Shown: positions 1-8,729, counted from the stretch's first letter. The stretch is 64,000 nt of DNA from Micromonosporaceae bacterium KJ-029 (GCA_005402585.1 BIFP01000008.1:372001-436000), one strand, 5' to 3'. Notes: a model not told the origin generated them from the sequence alone. Program-made: numbers and translations.

Positions 1-421
1 GCCAGCGCCGGGCCGCCGGCCAGCGCTGCTCCGGCCGGTCGCCGAGGGTGAACAGTGCCTCCTTGCAGCCCTGGGCGGCGCCCGCCCGGGCGATCGCGAG
101 GACCTCGTCGCGATCCAGGAAGGCCGCCGGCAACCGGTGCGGCACGGTGGCGAAGGTGCAGTAGTGGCACCGGTCCCGGCACAGCCGGGTCAGCGGGATG
201 AAGACCTTCTTGGAGTACGTCACCACACCGGGACGGCCGGCGTCACGCAGACCGGCGTCGCGGATCGCCCCGGCGATGCCGAGCAGTTCCTCCAGGGCCG
301 GGCCGCGGGCGGCCAGCAGTGCCGACGCCTCGTCGACGTCGAGCGCCCGCCCGGCGGCGGCCCGGCGCAGCGCCCGCCGTACGCCCGCGTCGCCCGGCGC
401 CGGCTCGCTCCGATCAACCAT
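1..421 (-). CDS. fbiC: FO synthase, CofG half (FbiC), 5' part only
   Basis: This is the N-terminal 140 codons of the radical SAM enzyme that builds FO (7,8-didemethyl-8-hydroxy-5-deazariboflavin), the chromophore of coenzyme F420. The protein starts [13 protein letters not shown] and reaches [17 protein letters not shown]. It carries the radical SAM iron-sulfur motif C81-x3-C85-x2-C88 in [10 protein letters not shown], which is typical of the CofG half. The gene runs off the left edge, so I cannot tell whether it is the fused CofG-CofH form usual in actinobacteria. The fbiA-fbiB pair lies 1.1 kb away, which supports an F420 role. The family call is firm; the fusion state is inferred. Confidence 0.9.
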   Translation of the reverse strand, partial: MVDRSEPAPGDAGVRRALRRAAAGRALDVDEASALLAARGPALEELLGIAGAIRDAGLRDAGRPGVVTYSKKVFIPLTRLCRDRCHYCTFATVPHRLPAAFLDRDEVLAIARAGAAQGCKEALFTLGDRPEQRWPAARRW

Positions 422-493
422 CCACTCAGCCTATGCGCTGCCGCCCCGTCCACACGCCGTCGGAGTGGGCAACCGCACCCGGTGCGGCGCGGG

Positions 494-1423
494 TCAGGCC
501 GGGTTCTCGCCCGGATTGATGCGTTGGGTGCGGTCGGCGTCACCGTCGGGTCGCGGGATCGCCTGGGTCGGATCGGCGACCTGCCGCGGGATGGCCTGGG
601 TGGGATCGGCGACCTGCCGCGGGATGGCCTGGGTGGGATCGGCCGAGGCCGGCTGCCCGAACGGCGCCGCCGGCTGCGGCGGCACAGCCGGCTGCCCGTG
701 CGGCGGCCAGGTGTGCGGCGACGAGGACGGCCCGGCCGACGGCGTCTGGCCCGCCACCGGCCACCCACCGGCCTGGCCCGCGCCGGAGGAGCCGCCGGCC
801 GGCCCGGTGCCGTACTCACTCGGCCGGCCCGGCGTCGACCACCCGCCACCCGGGAAACCAGGCTGGCCACCGGACTGCCCCGGACCGCCCGGCTGGGGCC
901 AGCCGGGCTGCGGGGTGCCGTAGACGCCGGGCTGCGGCTTCGGCCGCGGTACGTGGTACAGCCGCTGCCAGACCGCCCACACCACATACCCGGCGACCCC
1001 GAACAGCGCCATCCAGGCGGCCCGGCTGAGCAGGCCCGTGAAGGCGGCGAGGATCTGCGCCTCGGCCAGCCGGCCGACCACCCAGATCAACAGCGTCAGC
1101 CCGCCCAGCACGGCACTGGCCGCGTACTCGCCGAGCGCGACCTGCGTAATCAGTTTCGCCCTCGACACGACGGGGGCCACGTGGGTCGCCAGCAGTACGG
1201 CCAGCACCGGCAGGACGATCGCCTCCAGTCCGATGAAGGCGGAGAACGAACCGTCGGCGCGCTCTGTCATCGTGCCCTGCGGGGTCAGCAGTCGGATCAG
1301 CCCGACAAAGAGGAGGATAGCGTTGGCGCCCAGCAGCACGACGGCGGCGAGTTCGCGCAGCGGTCGCGTCACCTGACTGGCCGGGGTCGGGTCGTTGGAG
1401 GGCGGCTCGGCGGGGCTGGTCAC
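494..1423 (-). CDS. Membrane protein with Pro/Gly/Gln-rich tail and 11-residue repeats
   Basis: This 309-residue protein has an N-terminal membrane domain with about four hydrophobic segments between residues 20 and 150. A long low-complexity cytoplasmic-type tail rich in Pro, Gly and Gln follows. Near the C-terminus the unit ADPTQAIPRQV is repeated almost three times. I chose the GTG at 1423 because AGGAGAG lies just upstream; longer in-frame extensions run into the divergent fbiA gene. Proteins with this layout are common and uncharacterised in actinobacteria. The tail, with repeated TQ..PR motifs, could be a phosphorylation or scaffold region, but that is a guess. It lies head to head with fbiA, with about 100 bp between them. 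Confidence 0.75.
   Translation of the reverse strand: MTSPAEPPSNDPTPASQVTRPLRELAAVVLLGANAILLFVGLIRLLTPQGTMTERADGSFSAFIGLEAIVLPVLAVLLATHVAPVVSRAKLITQVALGEYAASAVLGGLTLLIWVVGRLAEAQILAAFTGLLSRAAWMALFGVAGYVVWAVWQRLYHVPRPKPQPGVYGTPQPGWPQPGGPGQSGGQPGFPGGGWSTPGRPSEYGTGPAGGSSGAGQAGGWPVAGQTPSAGPSSSPHTWPPHGQPAVPPQPAAPFGQPASADPTQAIPRQVADPTQAIPRQVADPTQAIPRPDGDADRTQRINPGENPA
555..642. repeat. 33-bp tandem repeat inside a coding region
   Basis: Two full 33-bp units (555-587 and 588-620) and a 22-bp partial third unit (621-642) differ at only two bases. The period is a multiple of three, so each unit adds 11 residues (ADPTQAIPRQV) to the tail of the membrane protein. Copy number probably varies between strains by slippage. 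Confidence 0.9.
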
Positions 1424-1519
1424 GAACTCTCCTCGGGCGAAAGCGGACAGATGCCGACGTGAGCCTAGTCTCCCCGGGCGGCACGATAACGAAGGCGTCA
1501 CGTAGGCGAGGATGGGCCC

Positions 1520-2521
1520 ATGCGCATCGTGGTACTGACCGGGGGAATCGGCGGTGCCCGCTTCCTGCTCGGGGTGCGGGCGTACGCCCGCGAGGTGGGC
1601 GCCGAGGTGACCGCCGTGGTCAACGTCGGCGACGACCTGCGCCTGCACGGACTCCGGGTCTGCCCGGACCTGGACAGCGTCATGTACACCCTCGGCGGTG
1701 GCGCCGATCCGGAGCGGGGCTGGGGCCGGGTCGGCGAGAGCTGGACGGTCAAGGAGGAACTGGCCGCGTACGGGGCCGAACCGAGCTGGTTCGGGTTGGG
1801 CGACAAGGACATCGCCACCCACCTGGTCCGCACCACCATGCTGGACGCGGGCTATCCGCTGCACCAGGTCACCGAGGCGCTGGCGACGCGCTGGCAGCCC
1901 GGCGTACGCCTGCTGCCGGCGACCGACGACCGCCTGGAAACGCATGCGATCGTGAGCGCGAGGAGTGAGCTTGCGAGCCCCGCAGCCGCGAACAGCGCCG
2001 GCTCTGCCGACCTCGACGGTGCGCAGCGGGCCATCCACTTCCAGGAGTGGTGGGTGCGGTACCGGGCGCAGCTGCCCACCCACCGGTTCGTCTTCGTCGG
2101 GGCGGAGGCGGCGAAGCCGGCACCCGGCGTGACGGAGGCGATCGCCGGGGCGGACGTGGTGCTGGTCGCGCCGAGCAACCCGGTGGTCAGCATCGCGCCG
2201 ATCCTGGCCGTACCGGGCCTGCGGGAGGCGGTGACGGACGGACCCGCTCCGGTGGTCGGCGTGTCGCCGATCATCGGCGGCGCGCCGGTGCGCGGCATGG
2301 CGGACCGCTGCCTGGCCGTGCTCGGCGTCGAGTGCAGCGCCGCCGGAGTCGGCGGGCTGTACGGCAGCCGCGCCACCGGCGGCCTGCTCGACGGCTGGCT
2401 GGTCGCCGAGGAGGACGCGGACACGCTGGTGCCGGACGTGACCGTGCGAGCAATGCCGTTACGGATGACCGACGAGGCGGCGACGACGGCGATGGTCCGT
2501 GCCGCGGTGGAGCTGACGTGA
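1520..2521 (+). CDS. fbiA: Phosphoenolpyruvyl/2-phospholactate transferase (F420 biosynthesis)
   Basis: FbiA/CofD joins the activated three-carbon acid (phosphoenolpyruvate-derived in actinobacteria) to FO, giving (dehydro)F420-0. The 333-residue product starts MRIVVLTGGIGGARFLLG, the family's nucleotide-binding signature, followed by VVNVGDDLRLHGLRVCPD and the conserved RAIHFQEWWVRYRAQ block. Between ETH and that block there is an extra stretch, about residues 145-158 (SARSELASPAAAN), encoded by a dispersed DNA repeat; FbiA proteins I recall have only a short loop there. The gene ends in a GTGA overlap with fbiB, so the two are co-transcribed and translationally coupled. Confidence 0.95.
   Translation: MRIVVLTGGIGGARFLLGVRAYAREVGAEVTAVVNVGDDLRLHGLRVCPDLDSVMYTLGGGADPERGWGRVGESWTVKEELAAYGAEPSWFGLGDKDIATHLVRTTMLDAGYPLHQVTEALATRWQPGVRLLPATDDRLETHAIVSARSELASPAAANSAGSADLDGAQRAIHFQEWWVRYRAQLPTHRFVFVGAEAAKPAPGVTEAIAGADVVLVAPSNPVVSIAPILAVPGLREAVTDGPAPVVGVSPIIGGAPVRGMADRCLAVLGVECSAAGVGGLYGSRATGGLLDGWLVAEEDADTLVPDVTVRAMPLRMTDEAATTAMVRAAVELT
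1952..1993. repeat. 42-bp dispersed repeat absorbed in frame into fbiA
   Basis: This block begins GTGAGCGCGAGGAGTGAGC and ends CGAGCCCCGCAGCCGCGAAC. A second copy with the same start, middle and end lies at 31611-31657, between a histidine kinase and its response regulator. Here it is 14 codons long and keeps the frame open, adding a Ser/Ala-rich loop to FbiA. Confidence 0.75.
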
Positions 2522-3606
2522 GGCTGGAGATCCTTCCGGTGCCCGGCATCGGCCACGTGACCGAGGGCGACGACCTGGCGGCGCTGATCGGGGGCGCGGC
2601 ACCCTGGCTGCGCGACGGCGACGTGCTGGTGGTGACGAGCAAGATCGTCTCGAAGGCGGAGGGACGGCTGGTTGACGTCCCGGCCGACGGCCCGGAACGG
2701 CAGGCCGCCCGGGACGAGGTGCTCGCGGCGGAGACCGTCCGGGTGGTGGCCGCCCGGGGCGCGACCCGGATCGTGCAGACCCGCCACGGCTTCGTGATGG
2801 CCGCGGCCGGGATCGACGCCTCCAACGTCGACAAGACCCGGCTGGTGCTGCTCCCCGAGGACCCGGACGCCTCGGCCCGGGCAATCCGCGCCGGCCTGCG
2901 CAAGCGGTACGGCGTGGACGTGGCGGTGATCGTCAGCGACACCATGGGCCGGCCCTGGCGCAACGGGCTCACCGACGTGGCTCTCGGCGTCGCCGGGATG
3001 GACGCGATCCGCGACCACCGGGGCGAGGTCGACCCGTACGGCAACGAGCTGATGCTGACCGAGATGGCGGTGGTCGACGAGTTGGCCGGTGCCGGCGAAC
3101 TGATCAAGGGCAAGTGCGACCAGATGCCGGTGGCGGTGATCCGTGGCTACCTGACCGCGCCGCTGCCAGACGACGGCGAGGGGGCGCGGGTCCTGGTCCG
3201 GGACGCCTCGATGGACCTGTTCTCGCTCGGCACCGCCGAGGCGAGGGCGGCCGGGTTCGCCGCCGCCGCCACGCTGCCGGACCATCCCGGCAGCGCCGCG
3301 CCCGACCCGACGGCGGTCCGCCGGGCGATCGCCGCGGTCGCCGACGCGGTCGCCCCCGGCACGGTCTTCACCCAGGTCACCGACGACGACGTACGCGCCG
3401 GCCTGGTGGCCACCGTGCCCGGCTGGCCGGCCGGGGCCACCACCCTGGTGCTCTGCTCCCCACCCACCCCGGTGGGTCCGTTCCAGCTGGTCCGCTTCGG
3501 CACCGACGTGCAGCGCCTCCGTACCGCCCTGGCCGCGCAGAACATCCCCTCCCAGCTCCTTCCCCCACCCACCGCCACCACCGCCGCCGCCACCCTCGCC
3601 CTCTGA
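2518..3606 (+). CDS. fbiB: Coenzyme F420-0:L-glutamate ligase, CofE domain with short C-terminal extension
   Basis: This enzyme adds glutamates to F420-0 using GTP. The 362-residue product has the CofE domain in the first ~245 residues, with KIVSKAEGR (about 42-50) and the SDTMGRPWRNG motif (about 140-150). The start is the GTG that overlaps the fbiA stop. Mycobacterial FbiB is about 448 residues, with a full C-terminal FMN/nitroreductase domain that reduces dehydro-F420-0. Here only about 110 residues follow CofE, too few for a full nitroreductase fold, so that step may be done by another protein. The 3' end faces the convergent regulator gene 7 bp away. Confidence 0.92.
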   Translation: MRLEILPVPGIGHVTEGDDLAALIGGAAPWLRDGDVLVVTSKIVSKAEGRLVDVPADGPERQAARDEVLAAETVRVVAARGATRIVQTRHGFVMAAAGIDASNVDKTRLVLLPEDPDASARAIRAGLRKRYGVDVAVIVSDTMGRPWRNGLTDVALGVAGMDAIRDHRGEVDPYGNELMLTEMAVVDELAGAGELIKGKCDQMPVAVIRGYLTAPLPDDGEGARVLVRDASMDLFSLGTAEARAAGFAAAATLPDHPGSAAPDPTAVRRAIAAVADAVAPGTVFTQVTDDDVRAGLVATVPGWPAGATTLVLCSPPTPVGPFQLVRFGTDVQRLRTALAAQNIPSQLLPPPTATTAAATLAL

Positions 3607-3613
3607 CCGCCGT

Positions 3614-4603
3614 TCAGGGGTTCAGCAGGGTGCGGCCTCGGGGGGTGAGGGTGTGCAGGACGGTGTTTCGGTCGCGGCGGCTGACCAGCAGACCGGCGGT
3701 TCGCAGCACGCTGGCATGCTGGCTGGCCGCGGCCGGTGAGACGCGCAGCCTCCGGGCCAGCTCGCCGGTGGTGCAGCCGTCCTCGGCGGCGGCCAGCACC
3801 GCCGCCCGGGTACGCCCGAGCAACGCGGCCAACGCCTCCCGCCCCGCGTCGGACGCCGCCGCTCCGTCGGGCGCGAGCCCACCCAGCCGGTCCACCGGGT
3901 AGACCAGCACCGGGGGCAGCTTCGGATCGAGCAGCGCGACCGGCGTGTCCGCGCAGAAGAAGGACGGCACCAACAGCAACCCCCGCCCCTGCAGGTGCAG
4001 TTCGCGGTTTCGCGGGTAGTTGGGGATCTCCAGCACGCCCGACTCCCACCGCACGCCCGGGAGCAGGCTGGTCAGCAGCCCCTGGATGCCACCGTCGAGC
4101 ACGGCCCGTGCCCGGCGCGCCCGATCGGACTCCACCGCCGCCTCGACCCGCCCCCAGTAGGGCCCGAGGGCCAGCTCGCGGTAGCGGCCCATGGTGGTGG
4201 CGAGGTGGTCCAGCACGTCCGGTTCGCCGCGGGCGAGGGCGGATGCGGCAGCGGGCAGGCGACCGCCGCCGGCGAGCAGGGACAGGTCGCGCCGCAGCAG
4301 CCCGACGGGGGTACGCCGCAACGCCTCCATCCCCGCATCGAAGCCGCCGGCGCTCTCGTACGGGGTGAGGAAGTCCGGGAAGTAGCCACGCGGCGGGCTC
4401 AACGCGAACAGCAACCGCAGGCCGTCGGCATCCTCCTGCCGGCGCAGGTCGCGTAGGACCTCGCGCCGCCAGCCGGCCAGCAGCGGATCCCGGGTGCGCT
4501 CGGGCAACAGGTGCAGGCTCAGCACCACTTCCCAGACCGGATCCGCCGCCGGAGCCACACGGGTCCGGAGGATGTCCTCGCCGGAGAAATGGATCTTCAG
4601 CAT
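3614..4603 (-). CDS. Transcriptional regulator with C-terminal ArsR-type winged helix
   Basis: The 329-residue product has a long N-terminal region of unknown fold (about 240 residues) and an ArsR-like winged helix at the C-terminus, about residues 255-325, containing TTGELARRLRVSPAAASQHASVLRTAGLL. No metal-binding cysteine pair is visible in the HTH, so metal sensing is not supported. The ATG at 4603 is chosen because GGGGAG lies 7 bases upstream; the longer reading frame lacks a better site. It is convergent with fbiB and divergent from the NUDIX gene. Proteins of this architecture are common in actinobacteria; the ligand is unknown. Confidence 0.8.
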   Translation of the reverse strand: MLKIHFSGEDILRTRVAPAADPVWEVVLSLHLLPERTRDPLLAGWRREVLRDLRRQEDADGLRLLFALSPPRGYFPDFLTPYESAGGFDAGMEALRRTPVGLLRRDLSLLAGGGRLPAAASALARGEPDVLDHLATTMGRYRELALGPYWGRVEAAVESDRARRARAVLDGGIQGLLTSLLPGVRWESGVLEIPNYPRNRELHLQGRGLLLVPSFFCADTPVALLDPKLPPVLVYPVDRLGGLAPDGAAASDAGREALAALLGRTRAAVLAAAEDGCTTGELARRLRVSPAAASQHASVLRTAGLLVSRRDRNTVLHTLTPRGRTLLNP

Positions 4604-4924
4604 GGAACGACTCCCCGTCGCCCGGCTGGGGGCGCGCCCGACGACGCTCCGCACTCTACCCGGGCCGGATCAGCCTCGGCCTGTTAAGCCTCAGCTGAAA
4701 CACCTCGACGCCCGCCGGTCGGGTCCGCCATGCTTCCCGTGCCACCGGGGGCGGCGCACGTCGGACGTGCCCAGCCTCGGGGCGCCCGGAGACGGGGACG
4801 GTCGGCCGGGCGGCACCATACGAGGGTCTGCGGCTCATGAATTCCGCAGGGGTGCCGCCCGCTCATCGAGCCGGCCCGGCCGCGCCAGCGTGCCCCACCT
4901 TCCGCCCGTACCCTGTGCGGTGAT
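4604..4924. other. Non-coding interval between divergent genes
   Basis: About 320 bp separate the regulator start from the GGGCCCC-type repeat in front of the NUDIX gene. Short open frames exist, but none has a ribosome binding site with coherent codon use or a recognisable product. It should hold the promoters of both flanking genes; I cannot point to a convincing -35/-10 pair. Confidence 0.5.
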
Positions 4925-4978
4925 GGAAGGAGGGGCCCCTTGTTAACGCCTCGTGTAGTAGAAGGGCCCCCTCTTAAC
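4925..4978 (+). repeat. GGGCCCC/TTAAC element, copy 1 of 4
   Basis: The element has two half-units, each GGGCCCC followed a few bases later by TTAAC, joined by a linker with CGTGTAGTAGAA. It covers the region where the NUDIX start codon would be expected, so it either supplies the first 13 codons (from TTG at 4940) or lies in the leader. The other copies are at 10913-10964, 28432-28483 and 59678-59730 (reverse). Confidence 0.9.
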
Positions 4979-4993
4979 AACGAGGGCGGCTGG

Positions 4994-5554
4994 GTGGCGC
5001 TACACGCCGACGCGCTGGCACTGCTCGCCGACTGGGCGCCGACCAGCCCGGACGCCGCAACCGCCCGCGATCGTACGCTCAACCTGCTGGCCGCCGGACC
5101 GGTCGCGATGAGCCGTGAGCACCGGGCCGGGCACGTCACCGCCAGCGCGCTGGTGTTCGACGCGACCGGCTCCCGGGTGCTGCTCTGCCTGCACGGCAAG
5201 TTCCACAAGTGGGTGCAGCTCGGCGGGCACTGCGAGCCCGGCGACCGGACGCTGGCCGGAGCGGCGCTGCGCGAGGCCACCGAGGAGTCGGGCATCGCCG
5301 ACCTGCGGCTGGATCCGGTACCGATCGACGTGGACGTGCACCCGGTGGGCTGCCAGGGCGGGTCGTTGCACCACGACATCCGTTTCGCCGTGTTCGCCCC
5401 GCCCGGGGCGGTGGAACGGCTCAGTGCGGAGTCCGAGGCGCTGGGCTGGTTCCCGCCGGACCAGTTGCCACAGCCACTGGCCGGCGGGACGGCCCGACTC
5501 GTCACGCCGGGCCTGGCGGCCTTCAGACGAGCTTGTCCTCGCCCCGCTCCTTGA
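4994..5554 (+). CDS. NUDIX hydrolase
   Basis: NUDIX proteins hydrolyse nucleoside diphosphates linked to another group. The Nudix box is visible at about residues 76-101 as GGHCEPGDRTLAGAAL then REATEESG, with the metal-binding REATEE core intact. I placed the start at GTG 4994. The in-frame TTG at 4940 would give 204 residues, but its first codons are pure GGGCCCC-repeat sequence, so the choice is uncertain. The product is 186 residues from GTG 4994. The 3' end overlaps the convergent manC gene by 32 bp. The substrate cannot be read from the sequence. Confidence 0.85.
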   Translation: MALHADALALLADWAPTSPDAATARDRTLNLLAAGPVAMSREHRAGHVTASALVFDATGSRVLLCLHGKFHKWVQLGGHCEPGDRTLAGAALREATEESGIADLRLDPVPIDVDVHPVGCQGGSLHHDIRFAVFAPPGAVERLSAESEALGWFPPDQLPQPLAGGTARLVTPGLAAFRRACPRPAP

Positions 5555-6614
5555 GTTCGTCGACGATCGCCTTGACGTCCTGGGCGCGGTCGCGGGGGCA
5601 GACCAGCAACGCGTCCGGGGTGTCGACCACGATGAGGTCCCGTGCGCCGACAGTGGCCACCAGCCGACCGGACTGCGGCACCACCACCATGCCGCTGCTG
5701 TCGTGCAGCAGCACCTCGGCCTTCCCGTCCATCCCGAGCACCACGTTGCCGTCGGCGTCCGCCGGCAGCACCTCGCCGAGGGTGTGGAAATCACCCACGT
5801 CGTTCCACCGGAAGTCGCCCGGCACGGTCGCCACCCGCCCGGCGCTCGCCGCGCCCTCCATCACCGCGTAGTCGACCGAGATCTTCGTCAGCGTCGGCCA
5901 GACCGCGCCGAGCACGTCGTCCTGCTCGGGGGTGCCCCAGACCGCCGCGATCGCGGTTACCCCGGTGTGCAGGGCGGGCTGCTGGCGGGCCAGCTCGGCG
6001 AGGAACGCGGACACCCGCCAGACGAACATGCCGGCGTTCCACAGGTACCGGCCGGACCGGACGTACGCCTCGGCCACCTCGGCGTTCGGCTTCTCCTTGA
6101 ACTCGACGACCGGGCGCATCGGGCTGTCACCGACCGGGTCACCGGTCTGGAGGTACCCGTACCCGGTCTCGGGGCGGGTCGGGGTGATCCCGACGGTCAT
6201 CAGCAGCCCCTGCTCCGCACCCTTGACCGCCTCCCGGACCGTGGCCACCCACCGCTCCGGTTCGCCGATCAGGTGGTCGGCGGCGAACGAGCCCATGACC
6301 GCGTCCGGGTTCCGTACGGCGATCACCGCCGCGGCCAACGCGATGGCGGCGCAGGAGTCCCGCGGCGAGGGCTCGATCAGGATGTTCTCCTCCGGCAGAC
6401 CGGTCAGCTGGCGGGCCACGGCCGCGGCGTGGGCGGCGCCGGTGACCACCATGGTGTGCTCCGGGGTGGTCAGCGGCGCCAGCCGCTCCACCGTCGCCTG
6501 GAGCAGCGACGCGGACGTACCGGTGAAGGGATGGAGGAACTTGGGATGGCCGGCGCGGGACAGCGGCCACAACCTTGTGCCGCTGCCACCCGCCGGAATG
6601 ACGACATAGATCAC
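5523..6614 (-). CDS. manC: Mannose-1-phosphate guanylyltransferase (GDP-mannose pyrophosphorylase)
   Basis: It makes GDP-mannose from mannose-1-phosphate and GTP, feeding PIM, glycan and glycoprotein synthesis. The 363-residue protein begins MIYVVIPAGGSGTRLWPLSR and continues AGHPKFL, the nucleotidyltransferase signature. It has only the transferase domain and no C-terminal phosphomannose isomerase domain. Start GTG 6614 is the only start that leaves the Rossmann strand at the N-terminus; the upstream SD is weak. It is followed on the same strand by the glycosyltransferase gene after a ~50 bp gap. GDP-mannose made here would also serve PimA, at the right end of the window. Confidence 0.93.
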   Translation of the reverse strand: MIYVVIPAGGSGTRLWPLSRAGHPKFLHPFTGTSASLLQATVERLAPLTTPEHTMVVTGAAHAAAVARQLTGLPEENILIEPSPRDSCAAIALAAAVIAVRNPDAVMGSFAADHLIGEPERWVATVREAVKGAEQGLLMTVGITPTRPETGYGYLQTGDPVGDSPMRPVVEFKEKPNAEVAEAYVRSGRYLWNAGMFVWRVSAFLAELARQQPALHTGVTAIAAVWGTPEQDDVLGAVWPTLTKISVDYAVMEGAASAGRVATVPGDFRWNDVGDFHTLGEVLPADADGNVVLGMDGKAEVLLHDSSGMVVVPQSGRLVATVGARDLIVVDTPDALLVCPRDRAQDVKAIVDELKERGEDKLV

Positions 6615-6663
6615 TAGGACATCATGCCCGAACCGCCCGGACCGGGCGCCCCGGTTGCGGGCG

Positions 6664-7806
6664 TCAGGCCCGTGCCCGGGACCAGGCCGCGATGTGTACC
6701 TCGGCGCTGGACTCCCAGGTGAACTCCTTGGCCCGGTCGAAACCGGCCTTGGCCAGCGACAACCGGCGCGGCTCGTCGTCCAGCAGCGCGGCCAGGTCGG
6801 CGGCGATCTGGTCCGGCGCCTCGCTGGTGTACGCGACCGCGTCGCCACCCACCTCCGGCAGCGACAGCCGGGGCGTGGTGAGCACCGGAGCGGCACACGC
6901 CATCGCCTCCAGGATCGGCAACCCGAACCCCTCGCCGTACGACGGGTAGGCGGCGACCAGGGCACCGCCGAGGAAGCCGGGCAGGTCGGCGTAGCGGAGG
7001 TAACCCGGGCGCAGCAGCCGCAGGTGCGACGGCACCTCGGCCACCGCACGGTCGATGTCGTCGTCGTGCCCCTGGCCGCCAGCGACGACCAGCGCGGGCG
7101 GGTCCTCCCGGTCGGCGACCGCCCGGGCCCAGCCACGGATCAGGTTCGGCACGTTCTTGCGCGGCTCCTTGGCGCCAAGGAACGCGACGTAGCTGCTGCC
7201 GCCGAGGCCGAGCCGGGCGCGTACCCGGGCCTTCTCCTCGTCACTGGGGGCGTGGAAGGCGGCGTGGTCCACGCCGTGGTACGCCACGTCGATCCGGGTC
7301 GGGTCGGCGTCCAGCAGCCGGATCAGCTCGTCGCGGGTGGCCTTGCTGGGCACGATCACCCGGTCGGCGCGGCGCAGCGAGGTCTTGATGGCGCTGCGGA
7401 AGAATGTCCTGCGGGACTTGTCGTAGTGCTCCGGTTCGGTGAAGAAGGTCGCGTCGTGCACGGTCACCGTGACCGGGCAGCCGGCCCGCAACGGACAGGT
7501 GTAGAAGGGCGAGTGCAGCACCTCCGCGCCGACCTGCTGGGCGAGCAGGGGCAGGCCGGTCTGCTCCCAGGCGAGCCGGGCGGGCCGGTGGGCGACGGCG
7601 GCGGGTGCGGGGATGATCTCCGCGCCGGGCAGCATCCTGCGGTAGCGCTCCAGGTCGGTGCGGAGGCTGACCACGACCAGGTCCACCGCCGACCCGCACA
7701 CCTTGCCGAGGGCACCGAGCAGGCCGTCGACGTATCTACCGACGCCACCACGGTCGGCGGGGACACTCGTGGCGTCGATGAGCACGCGGGGCGGGCCGGC
7801 GGTCAC
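6664..7806 (-). CDS. GT4-type glycosyltransferase
   Basis: This 380-residue GT-B glycosyltransferase has an N-terminal acceptor domain starting VLIDATSVPADRGGVGRYV. The C-terminal donor domain holds GAKEPRKNVPNLIRGW and the E-x7-E motif in SYGEGFGLPILEAMACAAPV, near residues 285-305. GTG 7806 is preceded by AAGGAGT at good spacing. No membrane span or signal peptide is seen, so it acts in the cytoplasm, probably on a nucleotide-sugar and a lipid-linked or protein acceptor. Its place next to manC suggests mannose or a related donor (inference). In mycobacteria the equivalent position is held by the rhamnosyltransferase wbbL, which is a different family. Confidence 0.88.
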   Translation of the reverse strand: MTAGPPRVLIDATSVPADRGGVGRYVDGLLGALGKVCGSAVDLVVVSLRTDLERYRRMLPGAEIIPAPAAVAHRPARLAWEQTGLPLLAQQVGAEVLHSPFYTCPLRAGCPVTVTVHDATFFTEPEHYDKSRRTFFRSAIKTSLRRADRVIVPSKATRDELIRLLDADPTRIDVAYHGVDHAAFHAPSDEEKARVRARLGLGGSSYVAFLGAKEPRKNVPNLIRGWARAVADREDPPALVVAGGQGHDDDIDRAVAEVPSHLRLLRPGYLRYADLPGFLGGALVAAYPSYGEGFGLPILEAMACAAPVLTTPRLSLPEVGGDAVAYTSEAPDQIAADLAALLDDEPRRLSLAKAGFDRAKEFTWESSAEVHIAAWSRARA

Positions 7807-7957
7807 GGGGCGACTCCTTGCACTGACGGGACTGTGGGGAACAACACTCCGGGCAAGCCTACGCCGAAGCCGGGTACGGACATTGACTGCGACCCGACGG
7901 TACGCCGACTTGTCGCTGTCATCGACTACGGGCGGCGGGCGCGTATCGTTCGCGCCG

Positions 7958-8647
7958 ATGGCCGACAACATTGCCCGGGTGTTCGCCGACGCGATCGCGC
8001 CGGATCCGACCCGACCGCTACTGACCTGGTACGACGACGCCACCGGCGAGCGCACCGAACTCTCCGGCGCGACGCTGGCGAACTGGGCGGCCAAGACCGC
8101 CAACCTGCTCGTCGACGAGTTGGCCCTCGGCCCCGGCGACACGGCGGCGCTGCTGCTCCCGCCGCACTGGCAGACCGCTGCGGTGCTGCTGGGCTGCTGG
8201 TCGGCCGGGCTGACCGTGGTCGACACGCCGGGTGCGGTGAATGTGATCTTCGTCGCCCCGGACCGGGTCGCCGAGGCGGACACCTGGTCGGCCGGCGACC
8301 GCTACGCGCTCGCCCTGCACCCGTTCGCGCTGCCGCTTCGGGAGGTGCCGGCCGGCTTCGCCGACTACGTGACCGAGGTACGCGCCCACGGCGACCACTT
8401 CGGGGCGTACCCGCCGGGTGGCCCGGCCCATGCCACGCTGCGCGCCCGCGCCACCGCCCGCGCCGCGGAGCTGGGCATCGCCTCCGGTGACCGGGTCCTC
8501 GTGGACGTGGACCGGTACCCGGACCCGATCGACTGGCTACTCGCCCCGCTCGCGGCCGGCGCCAGCCTGGTCCTGTGCGCCCACCCCGACCCGGCCCGCC
8601 TGCCCGACCGCCGAGCCGCGGAAAAGGTCACCCTCCCTCTCCCCTGA
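7958..8647 (+). CDS. TIGR03089-type protein (truncated acyl-adenylating-enzyme-like)
   Basis: The 229-residue product resembles the N-terminal part of AMP-binding acyl-CoA synthetases (RPLLTWYDDATGERTELSGATLANWAAK, then LGPGDTAALLLPPHWQTAAVLLGCW). It is far shorter than an active ligase and lacks the SSGTTG-type P-loop. I recognise it as the TIGR03089 family, found next to manB/rml genes in mycobacteria (Rv3268). Function is unknown; catalysis of adenylation is unlikely without the P-loop. It starts at ATG 7958 and diverges from the glycosyltransferase across ~150 bp. Confidence 0.8.
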   Translation: MADNIARVFADAIAPDPTRPLLTWYDDATGERTELSGATLANWAAKTANLLVDELALGPGDTAALLLPPHWQTAAVLLGCWSAGLTVVDTPGAVNVIFVAPDRVAEADTWSAGDRYALALHPFALPLREVPAGFADYVTEVRAHGDHFGAYPPGGPAHATLRARATARAAELGIASGDRVLVDVDRYPDPIDWLLAPLAAGASLVLCAHPDPARLPDRRAAEKVTLPLP

Positions 8648-8660
8648 CCCGGCACCCGCC

Positions 8661-8729
8661 GATCATGGAGTTGTGGTGGGCGGTCGAACCACATTCGCCC
8701 CATCTGCGGAGCACCACAACTCCATGATC
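8661..8729. terminator. Perfect 18-bp inverted repeat, probable bidirectional terminator
   Basis: The arms 8661-8678 and 8712-8729 (GATCATGGAGTTGTGGTG and its exact complement) enclose a 33-nt spacer. It lies between two convergent genes, 14 bp after the stop of the TIGR03089 gene. The long loop and lack of a T tract make it look as much like a small repeated element as a textbook terminator. Confidence 0.7.

Noticed and set aside
137-1462. Long open frame on the + strand
   Set aside because: Arg/Pro/Gly-rich shadow of minus-strand genes, typical of high-GC DNA; no domain.
4656-4838. 60-residue frame in the regulator/NUDIX gap
   Set aside because: No ribosome binding site and no coherent protein character.
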